Shown in pieces: positions 5,567 through 11,948 of a DNA stretch of 11,948 bases. This DNA is from Dehalococcoidales bacterium. GTDB taxonomy: Bacteria > Chloroflexota > Dehalococcoidia > Dehalococcoidales > JAUXAE01. Each line of letters begins with the position of its first letter. Within the stretch, counting starts at the first letter, position 1. The notes under the pieces were generated by a model. That model saw nothing but the letters and a program-made list of their open reading frames with translations. It searched no databases and was not told where the DNA came from. The translations under genes and the position numbers were made by a program. The DNA is taken from contig JAUXAE010000024.1 in the NCBI GenBank assembly GCA_030620035.1, positions 1 through 11,948 on the forward strand. Reading direction: 5' to 3'.

Positions 5567-7128
5567 TTCTCCTCCACATTGATTATTTGGGCACCGATTT
5601 TTTGGACTTCCCGTACCAGGTGATTATCCTCCGGCTGATAGACGCAGTGCACCCGGCAGGAGTAGCCCAGGAAGTTGCTCAGGATTTCTGAGGTTACCCG
5701 TTTGTTTTCTGGTTCCTCAATCTTCTCTTTATGATAGGGGTATTTGAAGGCCAGGATTACAGTATCCTCTTTAAAGGCCACCGGCTTGACCCCGGCACTT
5801 CTAAGGATGGCCAGAGCGGCCGTCTTTTTGGTGCTTTCTGGGGCCTGTTCAATAACGCTCTTCCAGTTTAGCCTTAGTTGCTCCAGTTTGCTATCCACTT
5901 CCGCCGGCGTGGTGGCGACGGCTTCTGGTGGCCGGGTGGCGACTGGCTTGGCCTTAGCCGCTGGCCGTTTTACCGGCGGTGGGGGGGCTGGTGGGGCTAC
6001 CGCCGTCTTATCGGGTTCCTGTTTGATTGGGCTGGCCGGTATTTCCTCTGTCCGGCTTATGGTGGCATCAAGCAGGGCCATCTCCAGGGGCAGGCTGGAG
6101 TTAGTGTCAAAGCCAAGCTCAAGCTGACCAAACGATTTAACCGCCCGTAGTATCTGCCCCAGAGAAGCCTTGCCGGCTAGGGCCTTTAGTTCGGCTATCT
6201 CCTCGGCGGTGAGGTCTGAGGCTTCCTCGGAGCCGGCTTTTATTAGCAGTAACTGCCTGAGGTAGGCCACCAGTTCCCGGTTAAATTGCCTTAAATCAAG
6301 GCCGTCATTGTTGACGGTATTTAGGGTTTTGATACCGGCTGAGATGTCACTATCTATAATATACTTGACCAGCTCTTTTGTCCGCTCGTCGCCGGTAATA
6401 CCCAGTGTCGCCTGAACCTGTTTAAGCCCGATGCTGTCGCCGTAGTAGGTAGTCAGTTGCTCCAGCAGGTTTTCGGCATCCCTCAGGCTGCCGCCGGCAC
6501 CCCGGGCAATAAGCCGCAGTGCCTCAGGTTCTATCTTGATGCCCTCAGCATCACCAATACGGTTGAGTTTGGCCATTATATCTGCCTGACCCAGGCGGCG
6601 GAAGTCGAAGCGCTGGCATCGTGAAATTATGGTGGGCAGGACCTTGTGGACTTCAGTGGTGGCCAGGACAAAGATGATACGCGGCGGCGGTTCCTCGAGC
6701 GTCTTGAGCAGGGCATTGGAGGCGCTGTTACTGAGCATATGGACCTCGTCTATGATATAGACCTTGTAGTCGGCCTGACTGGGTGCGTAGTTAACCCTCT
6801 CTCGTAATCCTCGGATATCATCAACACCGGTGTTGCTGGCGGCGTCAATCTCTATCATATCCAGGGCCCGGCCCTCGGTGATTGCCTGACAGATGGCACA
6901 AGCGTTACAGGGTTCATCCTTGCCCTTATTGGTAAGGCAGTTTACCGCCTTGGCCAGAATACGGCCGGTGCTGGTCTTGCCGGTGCCTCGGGGACCACAG
7001 AAGAGATAGGCATGAGAGACACGTCCCTTCTCTAGGGCATTGAGCAGGGTACGGGTGACATGTTCCTGGCCGACTACTTCGGCCAGCGTTTGCGGGCGCC
7101 ACTTACGATAGAAGACTTGGCCAGCCAT
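5563..7128 (-). CDS. dnaX: DNA polymerase III subunit gamma/tau
   Basis: ATPase of the clamp loader that places the sliding clamp on primed DNA. The 521 residues fit a tau-like product. AAA+ features are complete: Walker A GPRGTGKT (45-52), zinc-binding C64, C74, C77, C80, Walker B YIIDEVHML (124-132), the SRC arginine finger at R170 and a sensor-2 region GGSLRDAENLLEQ (212-224). The collar domain follows to about 355. A proline/alanine-rich linker (about 362-408) leads to a C-terminal globular domain (410-521). No A-rich slippery heptamer is evident in the linker, so a separate gamma form by frameshifting is not indicated. The ATG at 7128 is followed by the standard AGQVFYRKWRPQTLAEVVGQ. The Shine-Dalgarno is weak and the predicted leader very short. 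First gene of dnaX-ybaB-recR. Confidence 0.97.
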   Translation of the reverse strand: MAGQVFYRKWRPQTLAEVVGQEHVTRTLLNALEKGRVSHAYLFCGPRGTGKTSTGRILAKAVNCLTNKGKDEPCNACAICQAITEGRALDMIEIDAASNTGVDDIRGLRERVNYAPSQADYKVYIIDEVHMLSNSASNALLKTLEEPPPRIIFVLATTEVHKVLPTIISRCQRFDFRRLGQADIMAKLNRIGDAEGIKIEPEALRLIARGAGGSLRDAENLLEQLTTYYGDSIGLKQVQATLGITGDERTKELVKYIIDSDISAGIKTLNTVNNDGLDLRQFNRELVAYLRQLLLIKAGSEEASDLTAEEIAELKALAGKASLGQILRAVKSFGQLELGFDTNSSLPLEMALLDATISRTEEIPASPIKQEPDKTAVAPPAPPPPVKRPAAKAKPVATRPPEAVATTPAEVDSKLEQLRLNWKSVIEQAPESTKKTAALAILRSAGVKPVAFKEDTVILAFKYPYHKEKIEEPENKRVTSEILSNFLGYSCRVHCVYQPEDNHLVREVQKIGAQIINVEEK

Positions 7129-7143
7129 TTTTCTTTCGTCCCT

Positions 7144-7171
7144 ATTATACTATAAGGTGCTCGGTTTCCAA
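7144..7171 (-). promoter_or_regulatory. Candidate sigma70-type promoter for dnaX-ybaB-recR
   Basis: On the minus strand TTGGAA (7171-7166, 4 of 6) and TATAAT (7149-7144, perfect) have a 16-bp spacer. The start of transcription would fall near 7137, only about 9 nt before the dnaX ATG, which would explain the lack of a good Shine-Dalgarno. It lies just after the terminator of the preceding gene, as expected for a new transcription unit. Confidence 0.55.
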
Positions 7172-7218
7172 AAGGGGGCTGGCTAAAGGGCATCATCAGG
7201 CTGTGGTAGTTTAAGTAT

Positions 7219-7263
7219 AAAAAAGCCAGCCTTACACTATAGCTTTTGACTGGTAAGGCTGGC
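7219..7263 (-). terminator. Rho-independent terminator of the tubulin-like gene
   Basis: On the minus strand a perfect 11-bp stem GCCAGCCTTAC (7263-7253) / GTAAGGCTGGC (7235-7225) with a 17-nt loop is followed directly by TTTTTT (7224-7219). It starts 27 nt after the stop codon of the gene at 7290-8468. The loop is longer than usual but stem and U-tract are textbook. Confidence 0.9.
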
Positions 7264-7289
7264 ATTAGCTTTAAGGTGGGCCCGTTATA

Positions 7290-8468
7290 TTATTCTAATA
7301 ACGAGGGTATGTCCTTGGCCGCTGTGTCTATATCATCAAGCTTGACCTTTATCTCTTTCTGTCGCCGTTTAATCACCGGGATAAGTTCGGTTGATTCGCT
7401 GTAGTAATCCCTGACCTTTTCAACATCACTCAGTTCGGAGAGGACTACAGTTACCGCCAGCACACCCCTTTCTCTGGGGTAATCACCGTCCCTGATGATG
7501 GCATTGGGGGCTATCTCTCTCATCCACTCCCCGAGCTCCTTGACCATATCCATATTCATTTCCTTGGCCGGAGCCGATACAAGGTACAGGGCCCGCCCGG
7601 CATCCTTGGGGTTGCACCTGAGCGACAGCTCGCTCAGGGCCTCATCCATCGCCTGAATCCCCTTGTAGGTTTCGGTGCTTTTCTTCCTGAAGTTTTTGAT
7701 CTGCTCAAAGGGGAAGGTAATCAGTTTCAGTTGTGATTCGCCGTGGCCGATTACTGTCCAGTCTGACAGGGTCTGGATGATATCGCCGGCATCAAGTGTC
7801 CTGGCGCCGATGAATTTGGCCTTTTTCTCTTCCCCGGCACAGAGTAAGTCATAGAAAGGCTCCACTATCAAGGAGTTTATCTTGGCTATGTTGAATTTCA
7901 GTGACAAATCCTTTCTAACATACCTTTGATTGTCGACCAGGATTACGGCGTCAGCCACTGAATTAACGGACTTGAGGCATACGGCGGTATTGTAAATGGT
8001 CCTTTCCTCGGTCGCCTCTTCGTGCTCAAAGGGGAGGACAATAAGGGCGTAAACCGGTTTATCTGTGTAGCGCTCTTTGATGTGCTGTGTTATTATGGGT
8101 ACTGCGCCGGAGCCGGTTCCACCGGCCGCCCCGGCGATGACCATGAAGGCATCTGATTCGTAGAACCGCTTGGCTGACCTTAGGGCATCAACAACCTTGT
8201 CGGCATCTGCCCTGGCTATCTCAGTACCCAGTTCATTTATCTTACCCACTCCATGACCACCGGTCTTGCGGCCGCCGATAAGGATTCGGTGCTGGTAGTC
8301 GGCTTTTATGGTGGTCAGTCCGCTTAAATCAGCAGCATCGGTGTTAACAGCAAAAATACCGGGGCATATCTCAATGCCACGCTGGCCGCGGGCTTTTTTA
8401 TTTAATCGGGCAAATTCATCAGCAATTCGGCAACCACATTGCCCCAGTCCGATAATCACCAGTTTCAT
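7290..8468 (-). CDS. Noncanonical tubulin/FtsZ-superfamily GTPase
   Basis: GTP-binding cytoskeletal protein of the tubulin superfamily, 392 residues. It opens with a glycine-rich loop GLGQCGCRIADEF (7-19). It has the loop-3 NTD (42-44), the tubulin signature GAAGGTGSG (113-121), a sugar-contact region EEATEER (150-156) and N180. The T7 catalytic loop region TLDAGD (224-229) keeps both aspartates of NxDxxD but has Thr for Asn. Sequence style (MKLVIIGLGQCG, signature loop) is closer to archaeal CetZ-like and other noncanonical members than to division FtsZ. Yet the C-terminus ends KDIPSLLE (385-392), which resembles the conserved FtsZ tail D-I-P-x-F/L-L. The ATG at 8468 has a strong GGGAGGT, 6 nt upstream. 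The gene is a single transcription unit with its own promoter and terminator. Whether it acts in division, shape or DNA segregation cannot be told from the sequence. Confidence 0.85.
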   Translation of the reverse strand: MKLVIIGLGQCGCRIADEFARLNKKARGQRGIEICPGIFAVNTDAADLSGLTTIKADYQHRILIGGRKTGGHGVGKINELGTEIARADADKVVDALRSAKRFYESDAFMVIAGAAGGTGSGAVPIITQHIKERYTDKPVYALIVLPFEHEEATEERTIYNTAVCLKSVNSVADAVILVDNQRYVRKDLSLKFNIAKINSLIVEPFYDLLCAGEEKKAKFIGARTLDAGDIIQTLSDWTVIGHGESQLKLITFPFEQIKNFRKKSTETYKGIQAMDEALSELSLRCNPKDAGRALYLVSAPAKEMNMDMVKELGEWMREIAPNAIIRDGDYPRERGVLAVTVVLSELSDVEKVRDYYSESTELIPVIKRRQKEIKVKLDDIDTAAKDIPSLLE

Positions 8469-8497
8469 TTTTTACCTCCCATAAATTTAATCTGGCT

Positions 8498-8527
8498 ATT
8501 TTAAACACAGTTTGGGGATAATGTCAA
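8498..8527 (-). promoter_or_regulatory. Sigma70-type promoter for the tubulin-like gene
   Basis: On the minus strand TTGACA (8527-8522, perfect) and TAAAAT (8503-8498, 5 of 6) have an 18-bp spacer. Transcription would start near 8491, giving a leader of about 22 nt that contains the GGGAGGT. A 7-bp inverted repeat GGATAAT (8516-8522) / ATTATCC (8549-8555) overlaps the -35 region and might be an operator or a weak hairpin after gap. Confidence 0.65.
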
Positions 8528-8563
8528 TATCTATTAAGTAAGGGCAGGATTATCCTTAGCCGT

Positions 8564-9577
8564 TTACAACCCTTTATCGGCAACATAGCTGGCTAGGTCG
8601 GCGAGACGACAGCTATATCCCCACTCATTGTCGTACCAGGCAAGCACCTTGACCATATTGCCACCGATGACCATAGTACTGGGGGCATCAATAATAGAGC
8701 TGGCCGGGCTGCCCCTAAAATCACTGCTGACCAGGTTTTCCTGGCAATATTCCAATATGCCGGCTAATGGCCCCTCAGCCGCCTCTTTGAAGGCCTGGTT
8801 GACCTGGTTGGCGGTAACCTCCCGCTCAAGGTCGGCGACCAGGTCAACAATAGAAACAGTGGCCACGGGCACCCTGAAGGCCAGTCCGTGGAGTCTGCCT
8901 TCGAGTTGGGGCAGGACCCGGGTGACGGTATAGGCGGCGCCGGTGGTGGTGGGGATGATGTTTAGGGCGGCCGCCCGGGCGCGGCGCAGGTCCTTGTGGA
9001 AGATATCCATGATTTTCTGGTCGTTGGTATAGGCGTGAATGGTGGTCATCAGCCCCTTACTCAGGCCAAAGCTTTGGTGCAGTACCTTGACCATCGGGGC
9101 CAGACAGTTGGTGGTGCAGGAGGCATTGGAGATAATGTGATGCTCATCCGGCTGATATTTATCTTCGTTGACACCGAGGACGATGGTTATGTCCTCATTT
9201 TTGGCCGGGGCCGAGATAAGCACCTTCTTGGCGCCGCCGTCTCGGTGGGCGGCTGCCTTGGTGGCGTCGGTAAACAGCCCGGTTGACTCGATGACTATTT
9301 CCACGCCGTAGTCCTGCCAGGGAATCTTGCCCGGCTCCCGTTCTGAGAGCACCATTACCTCATGACTATCAATGATAAACGAATCGTCGGCGGCCTCAAC
9401 CGTGCCCGGGTAGCGGCCATAATTGGTGTCCCATTTCAGGAGATGGGCATTGGTTTTGGTGTCGCTGAAGTCGTTAACGGCCACCACGGCCAGCTGGCCA
9501 CTGTGGTACTGGTTGATGGCCCTTAAGGTCAGTCTGCCGATGCGGCCGAAGCCGTTGATGCCGATTCTGGTTGCCAT
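8564..9577 (-). CDS. gap: Glyceraldehyde-3-phosphate dehydrogenase, type I
   Basis: Cytoplasmic glycolytic/gluconeogenic enzyme that interconverts glyceraldehyde 3-phosphate and 1,3-bisphosphoglycerate with NAD(P). The 337 residues are typical. The Rossmann motif INGFGRIGR is at 7-15. The catalytic Cys is C154 in SNASCTTNC and H181 is the partner histidine. The C-terminal WYDNEWGYSCR is intact. The cofactor loop VNDF (34-37) keeps the Asp associated with NAD preference, while DLRRARAAALNIIPTTTGAA (from 196) is of the type also found in dual- or NADP-using enzymes, so cofactor use is uncertain. The ATG at 9577 has AAGGAGGT, 7 nt upstream. It is the last gene of the eno-tcmP-hgdB-gap series, 22 bp after its neighbour. 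A separate promoter for the next gene starts in the short gap downstream. Confidence 0.97.
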   Translation of the reverse strand: MATRIGINGFGRIGRLTLRAINQYHSGQLAVVAVNDFSDTKTNAHLLKWDTNYGRYPGTVEAADDSFIIDSHEVMVLSEREPGKIPWQDYGVEIVIESTGLFTDATKAAAHRDGGAKKVLISAPAKNEDITIVLGVNEDKYQPDEHHIISNASCTTNCLAPMVKVLHQSFGLSKGLMTTIHAYTNDQKIMDIFHKDLRRARAAALNIIPTTTGAAYTVTRVLPQLEGRLHGLAFRVPVATVSIVDLVADLEREVTANQVNQAFKEAAEGPLAGILEYCQENLVSSDFRGSPASSIIDAPSTMVIGGNMVKVLAWYDNEWGYSCRLADLASYVADKGL

Positions 9578-9599
9578 GTCAGAAACCTCCTTAAGCGGT

Positions 9600-10652
9600 T
9601 TATATCAGGCGGAATTTGTTAGCCCTTGCCTCTGGTATTTTTTGTCTTTGCCGCTGGCGCTGTATTATATCAAGGAAGGCCTCGATTCTTGTTCTCACCT
9701 GCTGACTTAGGAAAAAGTCGTTGTTGCCTTCCAGGGTCAGCATGGGCAATTTTAGGCCATCTCGGAAGATAATGTCACCAATGGCCCGGTGGCAGAAGGC
9801 CTGGACATAGTGAATAACGGCGTCAACCCGGCGCCGCTCAAGCTCGGTGGTGATATCATCTAAACGCTGGTGTATGGAGTAGGGGTAGGTATAGTTACTG
9901 TACTGCTGGGCCAGGCAGTCACCCGGCCGGGGCATGGTGAACTGGCGCTGTATTTCGTTAAAGACCACCCGGGCCCGGTTCTTCTCAAGGTAGTGGTAGA
10001 GGTCCCGGCCATAGACGGGAGGTACGCTGATATAGGCTATCCTAAGCATATCCTGAGGGTACGGCTGGTGCCGGCGGCACTGGGCTACTAGCTCCTCCAG
10101 CTTCAAGCGGTAGTTATGGTGGTCTTGGTTAAAGTCTGAGCTGGATACCAGCCAGTAGTGGTTCTCCCAGCCGCTGACCAGACCTTGCTGCCAGGTGAGC
10201 CGGTCAAGCTCCAGGGCCAACTCACGAACCGGTATTAGCTCCTCCCTGACTCTACTGGCTGCTTCCAGAGTGGTGCCCAGGTTTTGAGCCAGCCTGTCTA
10301 GGGCGGCCGCCATCTGCTGGCGGTTGGGCAACTCCGGGTAGGCAAAGGCGGTTACCTTAAGCCCCCTTAGTCTTAAGACCTCCATCAGCATGATGGTGTT
10401 GGAGCAGTCACCACTGGTGCAGCAGATAACGCTGCTAATGCCGTATTCCCGGCACACCCCGTAGATGCCCTTAATCCAGGTACAGCAGTTAAGCGGGAAG
10501 CCGTCCCTCTGGGCAATATTGACCAGCCGCCCCGGGTCGGGGTCTGAGATAAAGACATTATTAAGGTCAACCGGTGTATAGCCGGCGGCCAGTAATATCT
10601 CTATGGGAATAGTGGTGGTAATGCCTATTTTTTTTATCTGACTACTCACCAT
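9600..10652 (-). CDS. 2-hydroxyacyl-CoA dehydratase D-component (HgdB/BcrC) family protein
   Basis: Member of the HgdB/BcrC/FldB family of [4Fe-4S] subunits used in radical dehydration or reduction of acyl-CoA and in related double-cubane-cluster proteins. Cluster-type cysteines are visible (numbered from the ATG at 10652): the CC pair 56-57 in FPLNCCTWIKG, C77, C78 and C83 in ICCTSGDCSN, and a late C-H in VQAFCHRAIGD. I chose ATG 10652 (350 residues) because GGTGAG at 10665-10660 gives a good Shine-Dalgarno; a GTG at 10664 adds four residues but has none. It overlaps the preceding gene by 11 bp. No second dehydratase subunit or HgdC-type ATPase activator is in the window, so a classical dehydratase role is unproven. 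The family assignment is fairly firm; the substrate is unknown. Confidence 0.8.
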   Translation of the reverse strand: MVSSQIKKIGITTTIPIEILLAAGYTPVDLNNVFISDPDPGRLVNIAQRDGFPLNCCTWIKGIYGVCREYGISSVICCTSGDCSNTIMLMEVLRLRGLKVTAFAYPELPNRQQMAAALDRLAQNLGTTLEAASRVREELIPVRELALELDRLTWQQGLVSGWENHYWLVSSSDFNQDHHNYRLKLEELVAQCRRHQPYPQDMLRIAYISVPPVYGRDLYHYLEKNRARVVFNEIQRQFTMPRPGDCLAQQYSNYTYPYSIHQRLDDITTELERRRVDAVIHYVQAFCHRAIGDIIFRDGLKLPMLTLEGNNDFFLSQQVRTRIEAFLDIIQRQRQRQKIPEARANKFRLI

Positions 10653-11463
10653 GAAACATCTCACCGGGCAGGTATCTCGGCTTGGTCCAGACCTCCTGAA
10701 TCATCTTGATTCGGTTATTTCTGTCGCTGGCCCAGATAATATGGTAGACAGGCGGCCTGGAGAAGCGAGTCGGGCTGAAGTCACTAACATACCTATAGCC
10801 CAGGCTCTTCAGACCAGTCTTGAATAGGGCCACTAGCTGCTGCCTTGCTTGGCTAGGTTCTATCTTACTCTCCTGCCACTTTCGCTTAATCTCAAGCCAC
10901 TGGCTGTTGCCGTAGAGCCTGGTTATTGATGGGGCACATTCGGGGCGGGTTAAATTCCTGAGTAGGGCCATCTCCAGCGGGAAGATGATAAGTAGCTCCG
11001 TCTTGTGACCCTGCCAGTCATTTCCGTGGGCGGCCAGTTTTTTTATTAGCGACCAGCGCAGTCGCCGGTATCCCGGCGGGTCAATCAGGGCCAAGCTGGC
11101 CATTGACCTGGGGACAAGGTCAAACAGCTGCTTGAGTACCCTCTGGTGAACAGGGTTGCCGCTTATTATGCTGATGCCACCATTATATGGCGAGGTGAGC
11201 CGTTTTAGGCTCTGGGCCTGGCCTCGGTCTCTGACCACGAATATGTACTTGGCGAACCTGATCTTGATCTTCAATGCCCGCAGCTCAGAGCCGTTAGTAG
11301 GGCAGTCAGTATCTTTATAGACATAGCTGTCACCACGGGCAAACAGTTCAAGATAGCAGCACCTGGTGTTGTTGAGTGTCCCGGCATGGGCCTCAAGATA
11401 GTCGCCAAGGCACTCAAGCTTGTGGCAGGCCCACTTCTTAAGCTGTTTCTGAGCTTCGGGCAT
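10642..11463 (-). CDS. TcmP-like (three-Cys-motif partner) protein
   Basis: 273 residues. The segment order matches the three-Cys-motif partner family TcmP, which has a methyltransferase-like fold and no settled reaction: a helix CHKLECLGDYLEAH (13-26), a strand-loop CCYLELFARGDSY (35-47) in the place of the usual DxFAGxG, a second strand YIFVVRDRGQAQSLKRL (73-89), ALIDPPGYRRLRW (125-137) equivalent to the family's FLDPFG, LLIIFPLEMALLRNL (157-171), and a C-terminal VYHIIWASDRNNRIKM (239-254) equivalent to LxFASxHxxGxxIM. The first glycine loop is degenerate, so SAM binding is doubtful. The ATG at 11463 has GAGAGGT just upstream. It lies 17 bp after eno and overlaps the HgdB-like gene. The Gp37/Gp68-type three-Cys protein that often accompanies tcmP is not present. 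Assignment is from memory of the family pattern. Confidence 0.6.
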   Translation of the reverse strand: MPEAQKQLKKWACHKLECLGDYLEAHAGTLNNTRCCYLELFARGDSYVYKDTDCPTNGSELRALKIKIRFAKYIFVVRDRGQAQSLKRLTSPYNGGISIISGNPVHQRVLKQLFDLVPRSMASLALIDPPGYRRLRWSLIKKLAAHGNDWQGHKTELLIIFPLEMALLRNLTRPECAPSITRLYGNSQWLEIKRKWQESKIEPSQARQQLVALFKTGLKSLGYRYVSDFSPTRFSRPPVYHIIWASDRNNRIKMIQEVWTKPRYLPGEMFHGE

Positions 11464-11480
11464 AGCTACCTCTCATCTAA

Positions 11481-11948
11481 CTACAATTTCAGGTTGTTCA
11501 AGGCCTTCATTCCGGCGAAAACAGCCCTTTTCCCCAGTTCATCCTCGATGCGGAGCAGGCGGTTGTATTTGGCGGTGCGCTCGGAGCGGCACGGGGCACC
11601 GGCCTTAATCAGGCCCGTATTTAAGCCCACCGCCAGGTCAGCGATGGTGGTATCCTCGGTCTCACCTGAGCGGTGACTGACCACCGCCGTCCAGCCGGCC
11701 TCCTGGGCCATCCTGATGGCGGCTATCGTCTCGGTCAGGGTACCTATCTGGTTGGGTTTGATTAAGATGGAATTGGACGCTTTTAGGCTGATGCCTTTGC
11801 TCAAGCGGTCTATATTGGTGACATAGAGGTCATCACCGACCAGCTGAACCCGGTCGCCCAGTTTTTGGGTGAGCAACTGCCAGCCATCCCAGTCATCCTC
11901 GGCCAGGCCGTCCTCAATGCTGATAATAGGGTAGTCGGCCACCTACTT
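11481..11948 (-). CDS. eno: Enolase, C-terminal part, with an in-frame TAG at the window edge
   Basis: Phosphopyruvate hydratase (2-phosphoglycerate to phosphoenolpyruvate), C-terminal barrel part only. The readable segment from the GTG at 11942 encodes 153 residues and carries the expected active-site elements: YPIISIEDGLAEDDW (metal ligand E10), LVGDDLYVTN (D37/D38), SILIKPNQIGTLTET (catalytic Lys62), SHRSGETEDTTIADLAVG (90-92) and IKAGAPCRSERTAKYN (Lys113). Full enolases have about 280 more residues upstream of this point, beyond the window. The codon immediately before the GTG is TAG (11945-11943), preceded by AAG. In family members this place usually reads K/E-L-V-x-x-YPI, so TAG stands where TTG (Leu) is expected. 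GTG 11942 is therefore not a natural enolase start. Either the gene is interrupted or the last few bases are erroneous. First visible gene of the eno-tcmP-hgdB-gap series. Confidence 0.88.

Noticed and set aside
5820..5840. Programmed frameshift site in dnaX
   Set aside because: The only A-run nearby is five As in ACC AAA AAG, which is not a standard slippery heptamer, and no supporting stem-loop is evident.
5744..6150. Plus-strand open frames antisense to dnaX
   Set aside because: Low-complexity translations that mirror the proline/alanine-rich linker of dnaX; no ribosome sites.
1..11948. CRISPR array, tRNA or rRNA genes
   Set aside because: No regularly spaced repeats and no cloverleaf or rRNA-like sequence were found on either strand.

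Overview
The window reads almost entirely on the minus strand and looks like ordinary chromosomal DNA of a bacterium. Family content and sequence flavour suggest Chloroflexota, probably a Dehalococcoidia-like lineage. This is an inference from an archaeal/Chloroflexi-style noncanonical tubulin, a lone HgdB-like dehydratase subunit and a TcmP-like gene lying between eno and gap; no rRNA or other taxonomic marker is present. In transcription order (right to left) there are four blocks.

(1) 11948-8564: the C-terminal part of enolase (eno), a TcmP-like protein, an HgdB/BcrC-like [4Fe-4S] protein and type I glyceraldehyde-3-phosphate dehydrogenase (gap). They are tightly packed (17 bp gap, 11 bp overlap, 22 bp gap) and form a probable operon. 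The eno frame has an in-frame TAG just before the visible segment.

(2) 8527-7219: a single-gene unit for a tubulin/FtsZ-superfamily GTPase. It has its own good sigma70-type promoter and a textbook Rho-independent terminator.

(3) 7171-4630: dnaX, ybaB/ebfC and recR, the conserved replication/recombination cluster. It has a promoter just upstream of dnaX, an ATGA overlap between dnaX and ybaB, and a TTG start for recR.

(4) 4629-1: an AT-richer stretch (about 4629-2916) lies between recR and recO. It carries two hypothetical genes (222 and 187 codons), two copies of an 82-83 bp double-hairpin repeat, a decayed duplicate of the recO 5' end and a short duplicate of the recR 3' end. It looks like an insertion or rearrangement scar separating two recombination-mediator genes that act together. 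After it come recO, lysS (own promoter, possible terminator) and an unrecognised gene running off the left edge.

The conserved genes cover translation (LysRS), clamp loading (DnaX), RecFOR-type gap repair (RecR, RecO), central carbon metabolism (enolase, GAPDH) and cytoskeleton (tubulin-like GTPase). The unusual material is the recR-recO insertion zone, the amber codon in eno, the FtsZ-like tail on the noncanonical tubulin, and the TcmP/HgdB-like pair in a glycolytic operon. No tRNA, rRNA, CRISPR array, integrase or transposase gene was seen. No intergenic stretch exceeds 300 bp.
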